A DNA stretch of 64,000 nucleotides from Cellulomonas fimi ATCC 484 (GCF_000212695.1 NC_015514.1:3906001-3970000), one strand, 5' to 3'; shown: positions 28,113 to 37,601, counted from the stretch's first letter. Numbers and translations are program-made. Notes: generated by a model not told the origin, from the letters alone.

Positions 28113-29021
28113 GTGCCGACCGCCCTCGACCCCGCCGCGCTGCGGACGCCGGTCGTCGCGTGGTTCGAGGAGCACGCGCGCGACCTGCCGTGGCGCGCGG
28201 CCGACCGGACCCCGTGGGGCGTCCTGGTCAGCGAGGTGATGCTGCAGCAGACGCCCGTCGTCCGGGTCGAGCCCGCGTGGCGGGCGTGGATGCGGCGCTG
28301 GCCGGGGCCCGCCGACGTCGCGGCCGCGTCGACGGCGGACGTGCTGCGCGCGTGGGACCGGCTCGGGTACCCGCGGCGGGCGCTGCGGCTCCAGGAGTGC
28401 GCGCGCGCCGTCGTCGAGCGCCACGGCGGCGACGTGCCCGACGACGAGGCGGCGCTGCTCGCCCTGCCCGGCGTCGGCTCCTACACGGCCGCCGCCGTGC
28501 GGGCGTTCGCGTTCGGGCGGCGCTCGGTCGTGCTCGACACGAACGTCCGACGCGTGCTCGCGCGGGCCGCCGCCGGTGCGGCGCTCCCCGCCCCCGCCCA
28601 GACCGTCGCGGAGGTGCGGCTCGCCGCGTCGTTCGTGCCCGCCGACGACGCCGGGGCGGCCCGTTGGGCGGCCGCGTCCATGGAGCTCGGCGCGCTCGTG
28701 TGCACCGCGCGGGCCCCTCGCTGCGACGCGTGCCCCGTGCGGGACGTGTGCGCCTGGCGCGCCGCCGGACGTCCCGGTGACGCGCACGCGGACCGGCGAC
28801 GCACCCAGGCGTTCACGGGGACGGACCGGCAGGTGCGCGGGCGGGTCATGGCGCTGCTGCGGGACGCGCTCGGGCCCGTGCCGCAGGAGGCCGTCGACGC
28901 GCTCTGGCCGGACGCCGGCCAGCTGCGCCGCTGCGTCGACGCGCTCCTCGCCGACGGGCTGGCCGTGCGCGTGCCGGGGGTGGACGACGACACGCCTGCC
29001 ACGTACCGGCTGCCGCACTGA
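28113..29021 (+). CDS. mutY: A/G-specific adenine glycosylase
   Basis: 302 residues. Removes adenine mispaired with 8-oxoguanine. Features: catalytic Glu in SEVMLQQTPV, helix-hairpin-helix LPGVGSYTAAAVRAFAFG, catalytic Asp in VVLDTNVRRVLAR, and the [4Fe-4S] cysteines in CTARAPRCDACPVRDVC (CX6CX2CX5C). The C-terminal 8-oxoG-recognition NUDIX-like domain of longer MutY proteins is replaced by a short winged-helix-like tail (about residues 225-302), as is usual in actinobacterial MutY. GTG start. Confidence 0.93.
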   Translation: MPTALDPAALRTPVVAWFEEHARDLPWRAADRTPWGVLVSEVMLQQTPVVRVEPAWRAWMRRWPGPADVAAASTADVLRAWDRLGYPRRALRLQECARAVVERHGGDVPDDEAALLALPGVGSYTAAAVRAFAFGRRSVVLDTNVRRVLARAAAGAALPAPAQTVAEVRLAASFVPADDAGAARWAAASMELGALVCTARAPRCDACPVRDVCAWRAAGRPGDAHADRRRTQAFTGTDRQVRGRVMALLRDALGPVPQEAVDALWPDAGQLRRCVDALLADGLAVRVPGVDDDTPATYRLPH

Positions 29022-29024
29022 CCT

Positions 29025-29108
29025 CGGTCCGCGTCGCGGGTGCGTCCCGCTGGACGGGCGACGGTCCGCGTCGCGGGCGCGTCCCGCTTGACGGGCGACC
29101 GGTCCGCG
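29025..29108. repeat. 37-bp tandem repeat behind mutY
   Basis: Two copies at 29025-29061 and 29062-29098 differ at two positions (CGGTCCGCGTCGCGGG start, GACGGGCGA end). A third copy begins at 29100 and is cut off after nine bases by the next promoter. They share the CGTCGCGGGCG core with the disA repeats. Confidence 0.7.
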
Positions 29109-29110
29109 AG

Positions 29111-29116
29111 GACGGT
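29111..29116 (+). promoter_or_regulatory. -10 box of the cupin gene, leaderless
   Basis: GACGGT ends six bases before ATG 29123, immediately downstream of the tandem repeats. Confidence 0.4.
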
Positions 29117-29122
29117 GCGGGC

Positions 29123-29476
29123 ATGCGCCTGTTCGACGTCGTCCGGTACCCGCTCACCCGGTTCGAGAGCAGCGGGGTCGTCCTCGACGCCCTGCCCCCG
29201 ACCACCGGACCGACGAGCGTGCACGTCGTGCAGCTCACCGCGGGCGGGACGATCGGCCGGCACCGCGCGGTCCGCCGTCAGGTGCTCGCGGTCGTCTCGG
29301 GCGACGTCGAGGTGCAGGCGGACGACGACGCACGGGTGGTCGTCCCCGCGGGGTCCTTCGTCGTGTGGGAGCCCGGCGAGATGCACCAGACGTGGGCGAC
29401 GACCGACGCCGTGCTGGCGGTGGCGGAGACGTCGGGCGAGCTCGAGCTGGACCAGGGCTTCACCGAGCGCACCTGA
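29123..29476 (+). CDS. Small cupin-domain protein
   Basis: 117 residues forming a single cupin barrel. Recognisable strands are VVQLTAGGTIGRHRAVRRQVLAVVSGD (cupin motif 1, with a single His in GRHRA) and VPAGSFVVWEPGEMHQTWATTD (motif 2, with His in EMHQTW). The metal-binding set is therefore reduced compared with classical cupins. The substrate is unknown. It ends 6 bp from the stop of the convergent argA-like gene. Confidence 0.78.
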   Translation: MRLFDVVRYPLTRFESSGVVLDALPPTTGPTSVHVVQLTAGGTIGRHRAVRRQVLAVVSGDVEVQADDDARVVVPAGSFVVWEPGEMHQTWATTDAVLAVAETSGELELDQGFTERT

Positions 29477-29482
29477 CCGGCG

Positions 29483-30022
29483 TCAGTCGACGGGCGGTCC
29501 GTCGAGCTCGACGAGCATGCGCGTGTTGCCCAGCGTGTTGGGCTTCACGCGCGCGAGGTCGAGGAACTCCGCGACGCCGTCGTCGTGCGAGCGCAGCAGC
29601 TCGGCGTAGACCTCCGGCGTCACGGGCGTCCCCTCGATCGCGTGGAAGCCGTGCGCCTCGAAGAACGCCACCTCGAACGTCAGGCAGAACAGCCGGCGCA
29701 GCCCGAGGTCGCGCGCACGGCCGACGAGCGCATCGAGCAGCAGGTGACCGACGCCGCGCCCCCGGTACGCGGGGTCGACCGCGAGGGTCCGGACCTCCGC
29801 GAGGTCCTGCCACATCACGTGCAGCGCACCGCAGCCGACGACGGTCCCGTCGGGCGCCTCCGCGACGACGAACTCCTGCACGGCCTCGTAGTAGCCGACC
29901 CACTCCTTCGCGAGCAGGATGCGCTGCTCGGCGTAGGGCTCCACGAGCGCGCGGATCGCTCGCACGTCGGCAGGCAGGGCGGCGCGGACCCGGAGCTGCT
30001 CGCCCGTCTGCTCGGTCGTCAC
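29483..30022 (-). CDS. argA: N-acetylglutamate synthase-like GNAT acetyltransferase
   Basis: 179 residues from GTG 30022, six bases behind a TACCGT -10 box; a GTG two codons upstream overlaps that box less plausibly. GNAT fold: acetyl-CoA loop VDPAYRGRGVGHLLL at about 90-104, preceded by VVGCGALHVMW and LAEVRTLAV, then FCLTFEVAFFEAHGFHAIEG. This matches the short stand-alone N-acetylglutamate synthase of mycobacteria and relatives, first step of arginine synthesis from glutamate and acetyl-CoA. No other arg genes lie nearby, as is common for this form. Confidence 0.82.
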   Translation of the reverse strand: MTTEQTGEQLRVRAALPADVRAIRALVEPYAEQRILLAKEWVGYYEAVQEFVVAEAPDGTVVGCGALHVMWQDLAEVRTLAVDPAYRGRGVGHLLLDALVGRARDLGLRRLFCLTFEVAFFEAHGFHAIEGTPVTPEVYAELLRSHDDGVAEFLDLARVKPNTLGNTRMLVELDGPPVD

Positions 30023-30028
30023 CGGCAC

Positions 30029-30034
30029 ACGGTA
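30029..30034 (-). promoter_or_regulatory. -10 box of the argA-like gene, leaderless
   Basis: Minus-strand TACCGT, six bases before GTG 30022. Confidence 0.5.
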
Positions 30035-30052
30035 CCCACGCGCCGCGGCAGG

Positions 30053-30691
30053 TCAGTGGAGCAGGCCGGCCTCGTGGACGGTCACGACGAGTTGCACGCG
30101 GTCGCGACAGCCGAGCTTGCGCAGGCACTCGGACACGTGCGTCTTCACGGTCGCCTCGCCGATGAAGAGCTCGGCCGCGATCTCACCGTTCGACAGGCCG
30201 CGGGCGACCGCGAGCGCGACGTCGTGCTCGCGCGGGGTCAGCGCGTCGAGCGTGGTCGACGGCACGCGGCCGCGGCGGGCGAAGTCCTCGACGAGCCGCC
30301 GGGTGACGTTCGCGCCGAGCAGCATCGACCCGTCCGCGACGAGGCGCACCGCGTCGACGAGCCGTTCCGCGGTGACGTCCTTGAGCAGGAAGCCGCTGGC
30401 CCCGGCGCGCAGCGCGTCGTACACGTACTCGTCGAGGTCGAACGTGGTGAGGATGAGGACGCGCGTACCGGGGTGCTCCGCGACCACCCGGACGGTCGCC
30501 GCGATGCCGTCGAGCACGGGCATCCGGACGTCGACGACCGCGACGTCGGGCGCGGTGCGGGCCACGAGGTCGACGAGCGCGCGGCCGTCGGGAGCGGTCC
30601 CGACGACGTCGAGGTCCGGCACCGACCCGAGGATCGCCGCGAACCCCTGCAGGACGACGGGCTGGTCGTCGGCGACGACGACGCGCGTCAC
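30053..30691 (-). CDS. NarL/LuxR-family response regulator
   Basis: 212 residues. Receiver domain (about 1-120): acidic pair in VVADDQPVV, phosphorylation Asp in VAVVDVRMPVLDG, Thr in LILTTFDLDEYVYDAL and Lys in GFLLKDV. A C-terminal LuxR helix-turn-helix follows: LTPREHDVALAVARGLSNGEIAAELFIGEATVKTHV. GTG start overlapping the kinase stop by four bases (GTGA), so it is co-expressed with its cognate histidine kinase. Targets are unknown. Confidence 0.92.
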   Translation of the reverse strand: MTRVVVADDQPVVLQGFAAILGSVPDLDVVGTAPDGRALVDLVARTAPDVAVVDVRMPVLDGIAATVRVVAEHPGTRVLILTTFDLDEYVYDALRAGASGFLLKDVTAERLVDAVRLVADGSMLLGANVTRRLVEDFARRGRVPSTTLDALTPREHDVALAVARGLSNGEIAAELFIGEATVKTHVSECLRKLGCRDRVQLVVTVHEAGLLH

Positions 30692-31962
30692 CGCGACGCC
30701 CCGGGCACCACGACCTCGACGACGAACCGCCCGTCGGTCACCTCGGCGGCGAAGCGGCCGCCGATTGCCTCGACGCGTTCGCGCATGCCGTGCAGGCCAC
30801 GGCCGGGCTCGACCGGCCCGTCCGGCCGTCCCACGTCGTTCGTGACGCGCAGGCCGACGGAGGGCTCGGCACCGGTGGGGTCGACCCAGCGCGTCACGTG
30901 GACGGCGGCCGTCGGGGCGTGCCGTCGCCCGTTCGTCAGGCACTCCTGCACGACGCGGAACAGCACGTACCCGCTCGCGGCGGGCACGACGCCCCACTCG
31001 CCCGAGACGTCGACGGCCTGGCCGGCGTCGCGGGCCGCTGCGACGAGGACGTCGACGTCGTCGGCGTCGGGCTGCGGCGCCCGGTCCGGGTCGTCGCCCG
31101 TGCGGCGGAGCACCGCGAGCACGTGCCGCAGCTCCCCGAGCGCCTGGCGGGCGTCGACCGCGACGGCGGCGAGCACCTCCCGCGCCCGGTCGTCGAGATC
31201 CGGGTACTGGTACGGCGCGCTCTCGGCCCGGACGGCGACGAGGGAGACGTGGTGCGCGACGACGTCGTGCAGGTCGCGCGCGAGCCGCGCCCGCTCGGCG
31301 GCGACCGACTCGACGGCGAGTGCGCGGCGCTCCTTGTCCCCTGCGGCGGCGGCCAGCGCGCGGCTCCGGACGGCGGCCCCGGCTGCAGCGGCGACGAGCA
31401 CGACGGCGACCAGCAGGACCGTGTGCCCGACGAGGCTCGGCCAGTCGAACCCGTGGGGCGCACCTGCCTGCATCGCGCCGGTCGGGGTCGACCCGAGCAC
31501 GTCCACCGCCGCGAACACCGTCGCGACCGCGAGGACCGCGAGGGCAGGCGCGGCTGCGTCCCGCACGCGCCGGCGGGCCGCGAGCCCCGCGATCGCGTAG
31601 AACCCCAGCAGCCAGCCGTAGGGGAACCACCCCAGGCTCGGCACGGCGACGAACGGTGCAGCGAGCAGGATCGTCCCGCCGACCGGGTGGCGCGCCCCCA
31701 GCAGCACCGCGGCGACCACGACCACCGTCGCGGGCAGCGCGACGAGAAGCGACCAGACGGTCGCGTACTGCACCTCGCCCGGCCGCATCACGACGTCGAC
31801 GAGGCGCGGCGAGAGCAGCACGTACCCGCCGACGAGCGTCGCGAGGACGGCGGGCAGGAGCGTGGCGCCCCGACCTGCCCACGTCGGGTCTCCGGCGTCG
31901 GTGTCGCGCGCCGCGGGCGCAGGTCGCGGCTCGTCGACGGCGGGGATCGCTGTGCTCCTCAT
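30688..31962 (-). CDS. Sensor histidine kinase (HisKA_3/NarX-type)
   Basis: 424 residues. Six or so membrane segments in residues 30-190 with very short loops suggest an intramembrane sensor. The dimerisation domain carries the phospho-acceptor His in RLARDLHDVVAHHVS. The ATP-binding domain ends with GRGLHGMRERVEAIGGRF. It pairs with the coupled response regulator. The signal is unknown: no transporter or envelope gene is linked. Confidence 0.9.
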   Translation of the reverse strand: MRSTAIPAVDEPRPAPAARDTDAGDPTWAGRGATLLPAVLATLVGGYVLLSPRLVDVVMRPGEVQYATVWSLLVALPATVVVVAAVLLGARHPVGGTILLAAPFVAVPSLGWFPYGWLLGFYAIAGLAARRRVRDAAAPALAVLAVATVFAAVDVLGSTPTGAMQAGAPHGFDWPSLVGHTVLLVAVVLVAAAAGAAVRSRALAAAAGDKERRALAVESVAAERARLARDLHDVVAHHVSLVAVRAESAPYQYPDLDDRAREVLAAVAVDARQALGELRHVLAVLRRTGDDPDRAPQPDADDVDVLVAAARDAGQAVDVSGEWGVVPAASGYVLFRVVQECLTNGRRHAPTAAVHVTRWVDPTGAEPSVGLRVTNDVGRPDGPVEPGRGLHGMRERVEAIGGRFAAEVTDGRFVVEVVVPGASR

Positions 31963-31969
31963 GCGTGCG

Positions 31970-31975
31970 ATCGTC
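31970..31975 (-). promoter_or_regulatory. -10 box of the two-component operon, leaderless
   Basis: Minus-strand GACGAT, seven bases before ATG 31962. Confidence 0.4.
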
Positions 31976-32189
31976 CTGGCTGCGCCCGTCCGGCCGCCAG
32001 GCCCGCCCGACGGACCCGTCCTCCCCCGCGCGACGGACCCCCCGGCCTCGGACCGGTCATGCCCGCCGAGCCCGGGGGCTCACGTCGGTCTCGTCTTGCG
32101 CGGCTGGCGACCTCACCTCGGACCGACGAGCTCGCCGTGCGCCGGTGGTCCGGGTGCGTGCGTGGCGGTCGGGGTGGTATCGGGTGGGG

Positions 32190-33176
32190 TCACGTGCGAG
32201 GGCGGCGGCGGGGAGTGGCGGGCTCGACCGCGTCGAGGAGGAGGGTCGCGGTGATCTCGTCGACGACGAGGTCGGTCACGACGCCCGCGCGCAGCCCGGC
32301 CAGCAGGGGGGCGACCTTGTTGTCCCCCGCGACGACGCACACCCGCCGCGGCACGCGCTGGAGCTCGTCGGGCGTCGGGCCGGTCGCACGTTCGTTCAGG
32401 TGGACGTCCTGCCAGGACCCGTCCGCGCGCAGGAAGACGGTGCACACGTCGCCGACGACGCCCTCCTCGTGCAGCAGCCGGACGTCGGCGTCGTCGAGGT
32501 AGCCTGCCGAGTAGACGTGCGACGGGACGGCGCCGGCCACGGCCCCGACGGAGAAGACCGCGATGTCGGCGCGCCGCTGCATGTCGAGCACGCGCCGCAC
32601 GGACCGCTCGCGCCACATGGCGGCCTTGGTGTCGGGGTAGTCGAAGAACGCGGGCACCGAGAAGTGGTGCACGGCCGCCCCGAACGCGGTGCCGAACGAC
32701 GAGATGAGGTCGGACGCGTACTCGATCCCGGACGTGCGCATGTTGGCGGCACCGTTGAGCTGGACGACGTGCGAGCCGCGCGTGGGCTTGGGCGTGAGGA
32801 AGCGGGACACCGATGCGAGCGTGGTCCCCCAGGCCACGCCCATGACCATGTCGGAGTCGAACCACGACGAGAGCAGGCGTGCGGCGGTCATGGACACCTG
32901 GTCGAGGCGCTCGATGTGGCTCGCGGAGTCGGGGACGGGCACGACGTAGGTGTCGATGCCGAACGCGGCGGCCACCGAGCGCCCGAGGCCGGGTGCACGC
33001 GTGCTCGCGGGGCGCAGCGTGATCTCGACGAGCCCCGCCTGCCGCGCACGCTTGATGAGCCGCGAGACCGTCGACCGTGACGTGCCGAGGTGCCGGGCGA
33101 TGACCTCCATCTTGAGGTCCTGCAGGTAGTACATGGACGCCGCCCGCAGCACGTCCTGCTCCCGCTCGACGTACAT
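32190..33176 (-). CDS. SorC-family transcriptional regulator of the glycerol locus
   Basis: 328 residues from ATG 33176 with AGGAGG four bases upstream. N-terminal helix-turn-helix (about 8-50: AASMYYLQDLKMEVIARHLG, then TSRSTVSRLIKRA). The SorC sugar-phosphate-binding domain follows, with VMGVAWGTTLASVSRFL, VVQLNGAANM and a C-terminal VVAGDNKVAPLLAGLRAG, the usual effector loop. It is divergent from glpD with palindromes between them, so it probably regulates glpDFK in response to glycerol-3-phosphate or a similar sugar phosphate. That role is inferred from position. Confidence 0.88.
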   Translation of the reverse strand: MYVEREQDVLRAASMYYLQDLKMEVIARHLGTSRSTVSRLIKRARQAGLVEITLRPASTRAPGLGRSVAAAFGIDTYVVPVPDSASHIERLDQVSMTAARLLSSWFDSDMVMGVAWGTTLASVSRFLTPKPTRGSHVVQLNGAANMRTSGIEYASDLISSFGTAFGAAVHHFSVPAFFDYPDTKAAMWRERSVRRVLDMQRRADIAVFSVGAVAGAVPSHVYSAGYLDDADVRLLHEEGVVGDVCTVFLRADGSWQDVHLNERATGPTPDELQRVPRRVCVVAGDNKVAPLLAGLRAGVVTDLVVDEITATLLLDAVEPATPRRRPRT

Positions 33177-33200
33177 GACCCCTCCTGTCGGGTGAACGGG

Positions 33201-33256
33201 CGTGCATGCACGTTTGTGCACCCCGGTTGCGCGTCTGTTCGCCTCGTGATGACGAT
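33201..33256 (+). promoter_or_regulatory. glpD promoter with overlapping palindromic operator
   Basis: Palindrome CGTGCATGCACG (33201-33212) overlaps a second, TGCACGTTTGTGCA (33207-33220). Immediately downstream are a -35 TTGCGC (33227-33232) and a -10 GACGAT (33251-33256), 18 bp apart. The operator lies upstream of the -35, a position compatible with activation by, or shared control of both directions by, the SorC protein. Confidence 0.6.
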
Positions 33257-33315
33257 AGCGAGGAGCCACGGGCGCAGCGATCCGGGGCGGACGGAAACAC
33301 CCGGGGGACGACCGC

Positions 33316-35127
33316 ATGAGAACGGCACCACTGACGGTCCAGGCACGCCAGGACGCGCTCGACACCATGCGCGCGAGCGGGGAGCGGGGCAACGAGCTCG
33401 ACGTGCTGGTGATCGGGGGTGGTGTCACCGGCGCGGGCATCGCGCTCGACGCCGTCACCCGCGGGCTGTCCACCGCGATCGTCGAGGCCCAGGACTGGGC
33501 GAGCGGCACGTCGAGCCGCTCCAGCAAGCTCGTGCACGGCGGCCTGCGCTACCTGCAGATGCTCGACTTCCACCTCGTGCGCGAGGCGCTCACCGAGCGC
33601 GACCTGCTCATCCACACCCTCGCGCCGCACCTCGTCAAGCCGGTGTCGTTCCTCTACCCGCTCGAGAACCGGGTCTGGGAGCGGGCGTACGTCGGCGCGG
33701 GCGTCCTGCTCTACGACACGCTCGCGACCGTGAACGGCAGCAAGCGCGCGATGCCGATGCACCAGCACCTGACCCGCAAGGGCATGGAGCGGCTGTTCCC
33801 CGACCTGCGGCACGACGCGGCCGTCGGCGCGGTCCGGTACTGGGACGCGAGCGTCGACGACGCGCGCCTCGTCGAGACCCTCGTCCGGACGGCCGTCTCC
33901 TACGGTGCCCACGCCGCGAGCCGCACGCAGGTGCTCGACCTGCACACCACGTCCGGCGGGGCCGTCACGGGCGCCGAGCTCGTCGACCTCGAGACCGGCG
34001 AGCACCTCGACGTGCGCGCCCGCGCCGTGATCAACGCGACCGGCGTCTGGACGGAGGAGACGGAGTCGCTCGCCGGCTCGGAGGGCGGCCTGCGGGTGCT
34101 CGCCAGCAAGGGCATCCACATCGTCGTGCCGCGCAGCCGCATCGCCGGCAACACCGGCCTGATCCTGCAGACCGAGAAGTCGGTGCTGTTCATCATCCCG
34201 TGGTCCCGGTACTGGGTGATCGGCACGACCGACACGCCGTGGGAGCAGGACCTCGTCCACCCCGTCGCCACGAGCGCGGACATCGACTACGTCATCGAGC
34301 ACGCCAACGCGGTGCTGTCCCGGCCCATCTCGCGCGACGACGTCATCGGCACCTGGGCGGGCCTGCGGCCGCTCCTGCAGCCCCACGTCAAGGAGGGCAC
34401 GTCGTCCGCGAAGGTGTCCCGCGAGCACACCGTCGCGTCACCCACGCCAGGCCTCACCGTCATCGCGGGCGGCAAGCTCACGACGTACCGCGTGATGGCG
34501 AAGGACGCCGTCGACTTCGCGATCGGGTCGCGCGCCACGAGCCTCCCGTCCCTCACGCACGACCTGCCGCTCGTCGGCGCGGAGGGCCTGCGCGTGCTCC
34601 AGCGCCAGGCGAAGGCGATCGGCGCACGCTACGGCTGGGACCGCCCCCGCATGGACCACCTGCTGCACCGGTACGGCTCCCTGCTCGGCGAGCTCATCGA
34701 CCTCGTCGACGCCGAGCCGTCGCTCGCCGAGCCGCTCGCGAACGCCCCCGCGTACATCGGTGCCGAGATCGTCTACGCCGTCAGCCACGAGGGCGCCCTG
34801 CACCTCGACGACGTCATGATGCACCGCACCCGCCTGAACTACGAGCAGGCGGACAAGGGAGTCGGCGCCCTGGAGGAGATCGCCGACCTGGTCGCGCCCG
34901 TCCTCGGCTGGGACGAGCGCACCCGCAGCAAGGAGATCGCCGCGTACACCGCGCGCGCGGAGGCGGAGGACGCCGCCGCGCAGGAGCACGACGACGCGAC
35001 CGCCGAGCGCGTCCGGCTGCGCGCCGCGGACCTGGCGCCCATGCGTCGGCTCGACGACGTCGTGGACGCCGGGACCAAGCCCGGCTCGCCGCGCGGCCGC
35101 GGGTCGTCAGGTCCCGCGGGGACCTGA
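33316..35127 (+). CDS. glpD: Aerobic glycerol-3-phosphate dehydrogenase
   Basis: 603 residues. FAD-dependent, membrane-associated enzyme that oxidises glycerol-3-phosphate to dihydroxyacetone phosphate and feeds quinone. FAD-binding GGGVTGAGIALDAVTRGL at about 36-53, then the family signature [19 protein letters not shown] and a C-terminal GlpD domain from about 420. It ends in a low-complexity RGRGSSGPAG tail. The start ATG at 33316 follows GGGGGA. First gene of glpD-glpF-glpK. Confidence 0.95.
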   Translation: MRTAPLTVQARQDALDTMRASGERGNELDVLVIGGGVTGAGIALDAVTRGLSTAIVEAQDWASGTSSRSSKLVHGGLRYLQMLDFHLVREALTERDLLIHTLAPHLVKPVSFLYPLENRVWERAYVGAGVLLYDTLATVNGSKRAMPMHQHLTRKGMERLFPDLRHDAAVGAVRYWDASVDDARLVETLVRTAVSYGAHAASRTQVLDLHTTSGGAVTGAELVDLETGEHLDVRARAVINATGVWTEETESLAGSEGGLRVLASKGIHIVVPRSRIAGNTGLILQTEKSVLFIIPWSRYWVIGTTDTPWEQDLVHPVATSADIDYVIEHANAVLSRPISRDDVIGTWAGLRPLLQPHVKEGTSSAKVSREHTVASPTPGLTVIAGGKLTTYRVMAKDAVDFAIGSRATSLPSLTHDLPLVGAEGLRVLQRQAKAIGARYGWDRPRMDHLLHRYGSLLGELIDLVDAEPSLAEPLANAPAYIGAEIVYAVSHEGALHLDDVMMHRTRLNYEQADKGVGALEEIADLVAPVLGWDERTRSKEIAAYTARAEAEDAAAQEHDDATAERVRLRAADLAPMRRLDDVVDAGTKPGSPRGRGSSGPAGT

Positions 35128-35162
35128 GCACCACCCCAGACCCCCCGCGGCCCTGCGCGGGG
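35107..35162 (+). other. Two hairpins at the glpD end and in the glpD-glpF spacer
   Basis: A perfect 9-bp stem with a 3-nt loop (35107-35127) includes the glpD stop codon. A second 7-bp stem with a 6-nt loop (35143-35162) follows. They could attenuate read-through or protect the upstream message; glpF has its own AAGGGA ribosome site at 35192-35197. Confidence 0.5.
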
Positions 35163-35203
35163 TGCACGTGACAACGACGTCTCGTCAACAGAAGGGATAG
35201 GCC

Positions 35204-35968
35204 GTGGGCACACTCATGTCCCAGGCGTTCGTCTCCGAGATCCTCGGCACCGCGATGCTCATCCTGCTGGGTGCCGGTGTGGTGGCGAACGTGATCCTGC
35301 CCGGCACCAAGGGCTTCGGCGGCGGCTGGCTCCTCATCAACTTCGGATGGGGTCTCGCCGTCTTCGCCGGTGTCTACACCGCCTTCAAGTCCGGGGCGCA
35401 CCTCAACCCCGCCGTCACGCTCGGCCTGCTGACGGCCGACCAGCCGTTCTTCAGCAAGACCGGCCCGGACGACGTCGTCACCGTGACGCTCGAACCGACC
35501 GTCGGGAACGCGTTCTGGTACATCCTCGCGCAGCTCATCGGCGCGTTCCTCGGTGCCGCGATCGCCTGGCTCGCGTACAAGAAGCACTTCGACGCCGACG
35601 CCGACGCCGGCACCAAGCTCGCCGTGTTCTCCACGGGGCCGGCCATCCGGTCGTACGCGTGGAACCTCGTCACGGAGATCGTCGCGACGTTCGTCCTCGT
35701 CTTCGTCATCCTCGCGTTCGGGCCCACCCCCTCCGGCCTCGGCCCGCTCGCCGTCGCCTTCCTCGTCGTCGGCATCGGTGCCAGCCTCGGCGGTCCGACC
35801 GGGTACGCCATCAACCCCGCCCGCGACCTCGGACCGCGCATCGCGCACGCCGTCCTGCCCATCCCCGGGAAGGGCTCGAGCGACTGGGCGTACTCCTGGG
35901 TGCCCGTCGTCGGACCGATCATCGGCGGCGTGCTCGCGGGCCTCGCTGCGAACGCCTACCTCTTCTGA
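35204..35968 (+). CDS. glpF: Glycerol uptake facilitator (aquaglyceroporin)
   Basis: 254 residues, six transmembrane helices plus two half-helices. Both NPA-type loops are present: [12 protein letters not shown] and [13 protein letters not shown], the latter with the Asp after the Arg that marks glycerol channels (NPARD) as opposed to water channels. A GTG start is used, with AAGGGA six bases upstream. It follows glpD by 76 bp and precedes glpK by 29 bp, so glycerol entry, phosphorylation and oxidation are encoded together. Confidence 0.95.
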   Translation: MGTLMSQAFVSEILGTAMLILLGAGVVANVILPGTKGFGGGWLLINFGWGLAVFAGVYTAFKSGAHLNPAVTLGLLTADQPFFSKTGPDDVVTVTLEPTVGNAFWYILAQLIGAFLGAAIAWLAYKKHFDADADAGTKLAVFSTGPAIRSYAWNLVTEIVATFVLVFVILAFGPTPSGLGPLAVAFLVVGIGASLGGPTGYAINPARDLGPRIAHAVLPIPGKGSSDWAYSWVPVVGPIIGGVLAGLAANAYLF

Positions 35969-35997
35969 CCGCGGCCACCACCGAAAGGCAGACCCCC

Positions 35998-37521
35998 ATG
36001 CCCGACACCCAGTACGTCCTCGCGATCGACCAGGGGACGACCAGCACGCGCGCGATCGTCTTCGACCACGCCGGCCAGATCGTGTCCGTCGGCCAGAAGG
36101 AGCACGAGCAGATCTTCCCGAGAGCCGGGTGGGTCGAGCACGACGCCGCCGAGATCTGGACGAACACCCGCGAGGTCGTCGGCCTCGCACTGACGCGCGC
36201 GAACCTCACCTTCCGCGACATCGCCGCGGTCGGCATCACCAACCAGCGCGAGACGGCGGTCGTCTGGGACCGCACGACCGGCGAACCCGTCTACAACGCG
36301 ATCGTCTGGCAGGACACCCGCACGCAGAAGATCTGCGACGAGCTGGGGGCGCTCGGCGGCGGGGCGGACCGCTACAAGGACCGCGTGGGCCTGCCGCTCG
36401 CGACCTACTTCTCCGGCCCGAAGATCCGCTGGATCCTCGACAACGTCGACGGCGCGCGCGAGAAGGCGGAGCGCGGCGACCTCGCGTTCGGCAACACCGA
36501 CGCGTGGGTGCTGTGGAACATGACCGGCGGCGTCAACGGCGGCGTGCACGTCACCGACGTCACGAACGCGTCGCGCACCATGCTCATGAACCTCGACACG
36601 CTCTCGTGGAACGAGGAGATCGCCGGCGAGATGGGCATCCCGATGTCGATGCTCCCCGAGATCCGCTCGTCCTCCGAGGTGTACGGCAACGGCCGCGAGG
36701 GCGGCATGGTCCCCGGCGTGCCCATCGCGGGCATCCTCGGCGACCAGCAGGCGGCGACCTTCGGGCAGGCGTGCTTCGAGGTCGGCACGGCCAAGAACAC
36801 GTACGGGACCGGCAACTTCATGCTGCTCAACACCGGCACGAAGCCCATCCCGTCGAAGAACGGCCTGCTGACGACGCTCTGCTACAAGATCGGCGACGCC
36901 GACGCGGTCTACGCCCTCGAGGGGTCGATCGCTGTCACCGGCTCGCTCGTGCAGTGGCTGCGCGACAACCTCGGGATCATCAGCTCCGCGCCCGAGATCG
37001 AGCAGCTCGCCGAGACCGTCGAGGACAACGGCGGCGCGTACTTCGTACCCGCCTTCTCCGGCCTGTTCGCGCCGTACTGGCGGTCCGACGCACGCGGCGC
37101 GCTCGTCGGGCTCACGCGGTACGTCAACAAGGGCCACATCGCCCGCGCCGCCCTGGAGGCCACCGCCTTCCAGACGCGCGAGGTGCTCGACGCGATGAAC
37201 GCCGACTCCGGCGTCGACCTGACCGAGCTCAAGGTCGACGGCGGCATGGTCGCCAACGACGCGCTCATGCAGTTCCAGGCCGACATCCTCGGCGTGCCGG
37301 TCATCCGGCCGAAGGTCGCCGAGACCACCGCTCTCGGGGCCGCGTACGCCGCGGGCATCGCCGTCGGGTTCTGGTCCGGCGAGCAGGACGTCATCGACAA
37401 CTGGGCGGAGGACAAGCGCTGGGAGCCCGGCGCCGACGAGGGCGAGCGCGACCGCCAGTACCGCCTGTGGAAGAAGGCCGTCACGAAGACCTTCGACTGG
37501 GTGGACGACGACGTGCAGTAG
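35998..37521 (+). CDS. glpK: Glycerol kinase
   Basis: 507 residues. ATP-dependent phosphorylation of glycerol. FGGY-family features: phosphate-1 motif [14 protein letters not shown] at about 9-22, substrate motif [17 protein letters not shown], and the C-terminal FGGY signature region [27 protein letters not shown] start with GAAAGG upstream. Last gene of the operon, followed by a strong hairpin. Confidence 0.97.
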   Translation: MPDTQYVLAIDQGTTSTRAIVFDHAGQIVSVGQKEHEQIFPRAGWVEHDAAEIWTNTREVVGLALTRANLTFRDIAAVGITNQRETAVVWDRTTGEPVYNAIVWQDTRTQKICDELGALGGGADRYKDRVGLPLATYFSGPKIRWILDNVDGAREKAERGDLAFGNTDAWVLWNMTGGVNGGVHVTDVTNASRTMLMNLDTLSWNEEIAGEMGIPMSMLPEIRSSSEVYGNGREGGMVPGVPIAGILGDQQAATFGQACFEVGTAKNTYGTGNFMLLNTGTKPIPSKNGLLTTLCYKIGDADAVYALEGSIAVTGSLVQWLRDNLGIISSAPEIEQLAETVEDNGGAYFVPAFSGLFAPYWRSDARGALVGLTRYVNKGHIARAALEATAFQTREVLDAMNADSGVDLTELKVDGGMVANDALMQFQADILGVPVIRPKVAETTALGAAYAAGIAVGFWSGEQDVIDNWAEDKRWEPGADEGERDRQYRLWKKAVTKTFDWVDDDVQ

Positions 37522-37569
37522 ACGACACCGGGGGGAGCCGGCGCGGCACCGGGGCAGCCGCGCCGGCCG

Positions 37570-37601
37570 GGGGCCGGGTGGACCGCAGGCCACCCGGCCC
37601 C
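37570..37601 (+). terminator. Terminator of the glpDFK operon
   Basis: Perfect 12-bp stem (37570-37581 with 37590-37601) with an 8-nt loop, 48 nt after the glpK stop. Confidence 0.75.
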
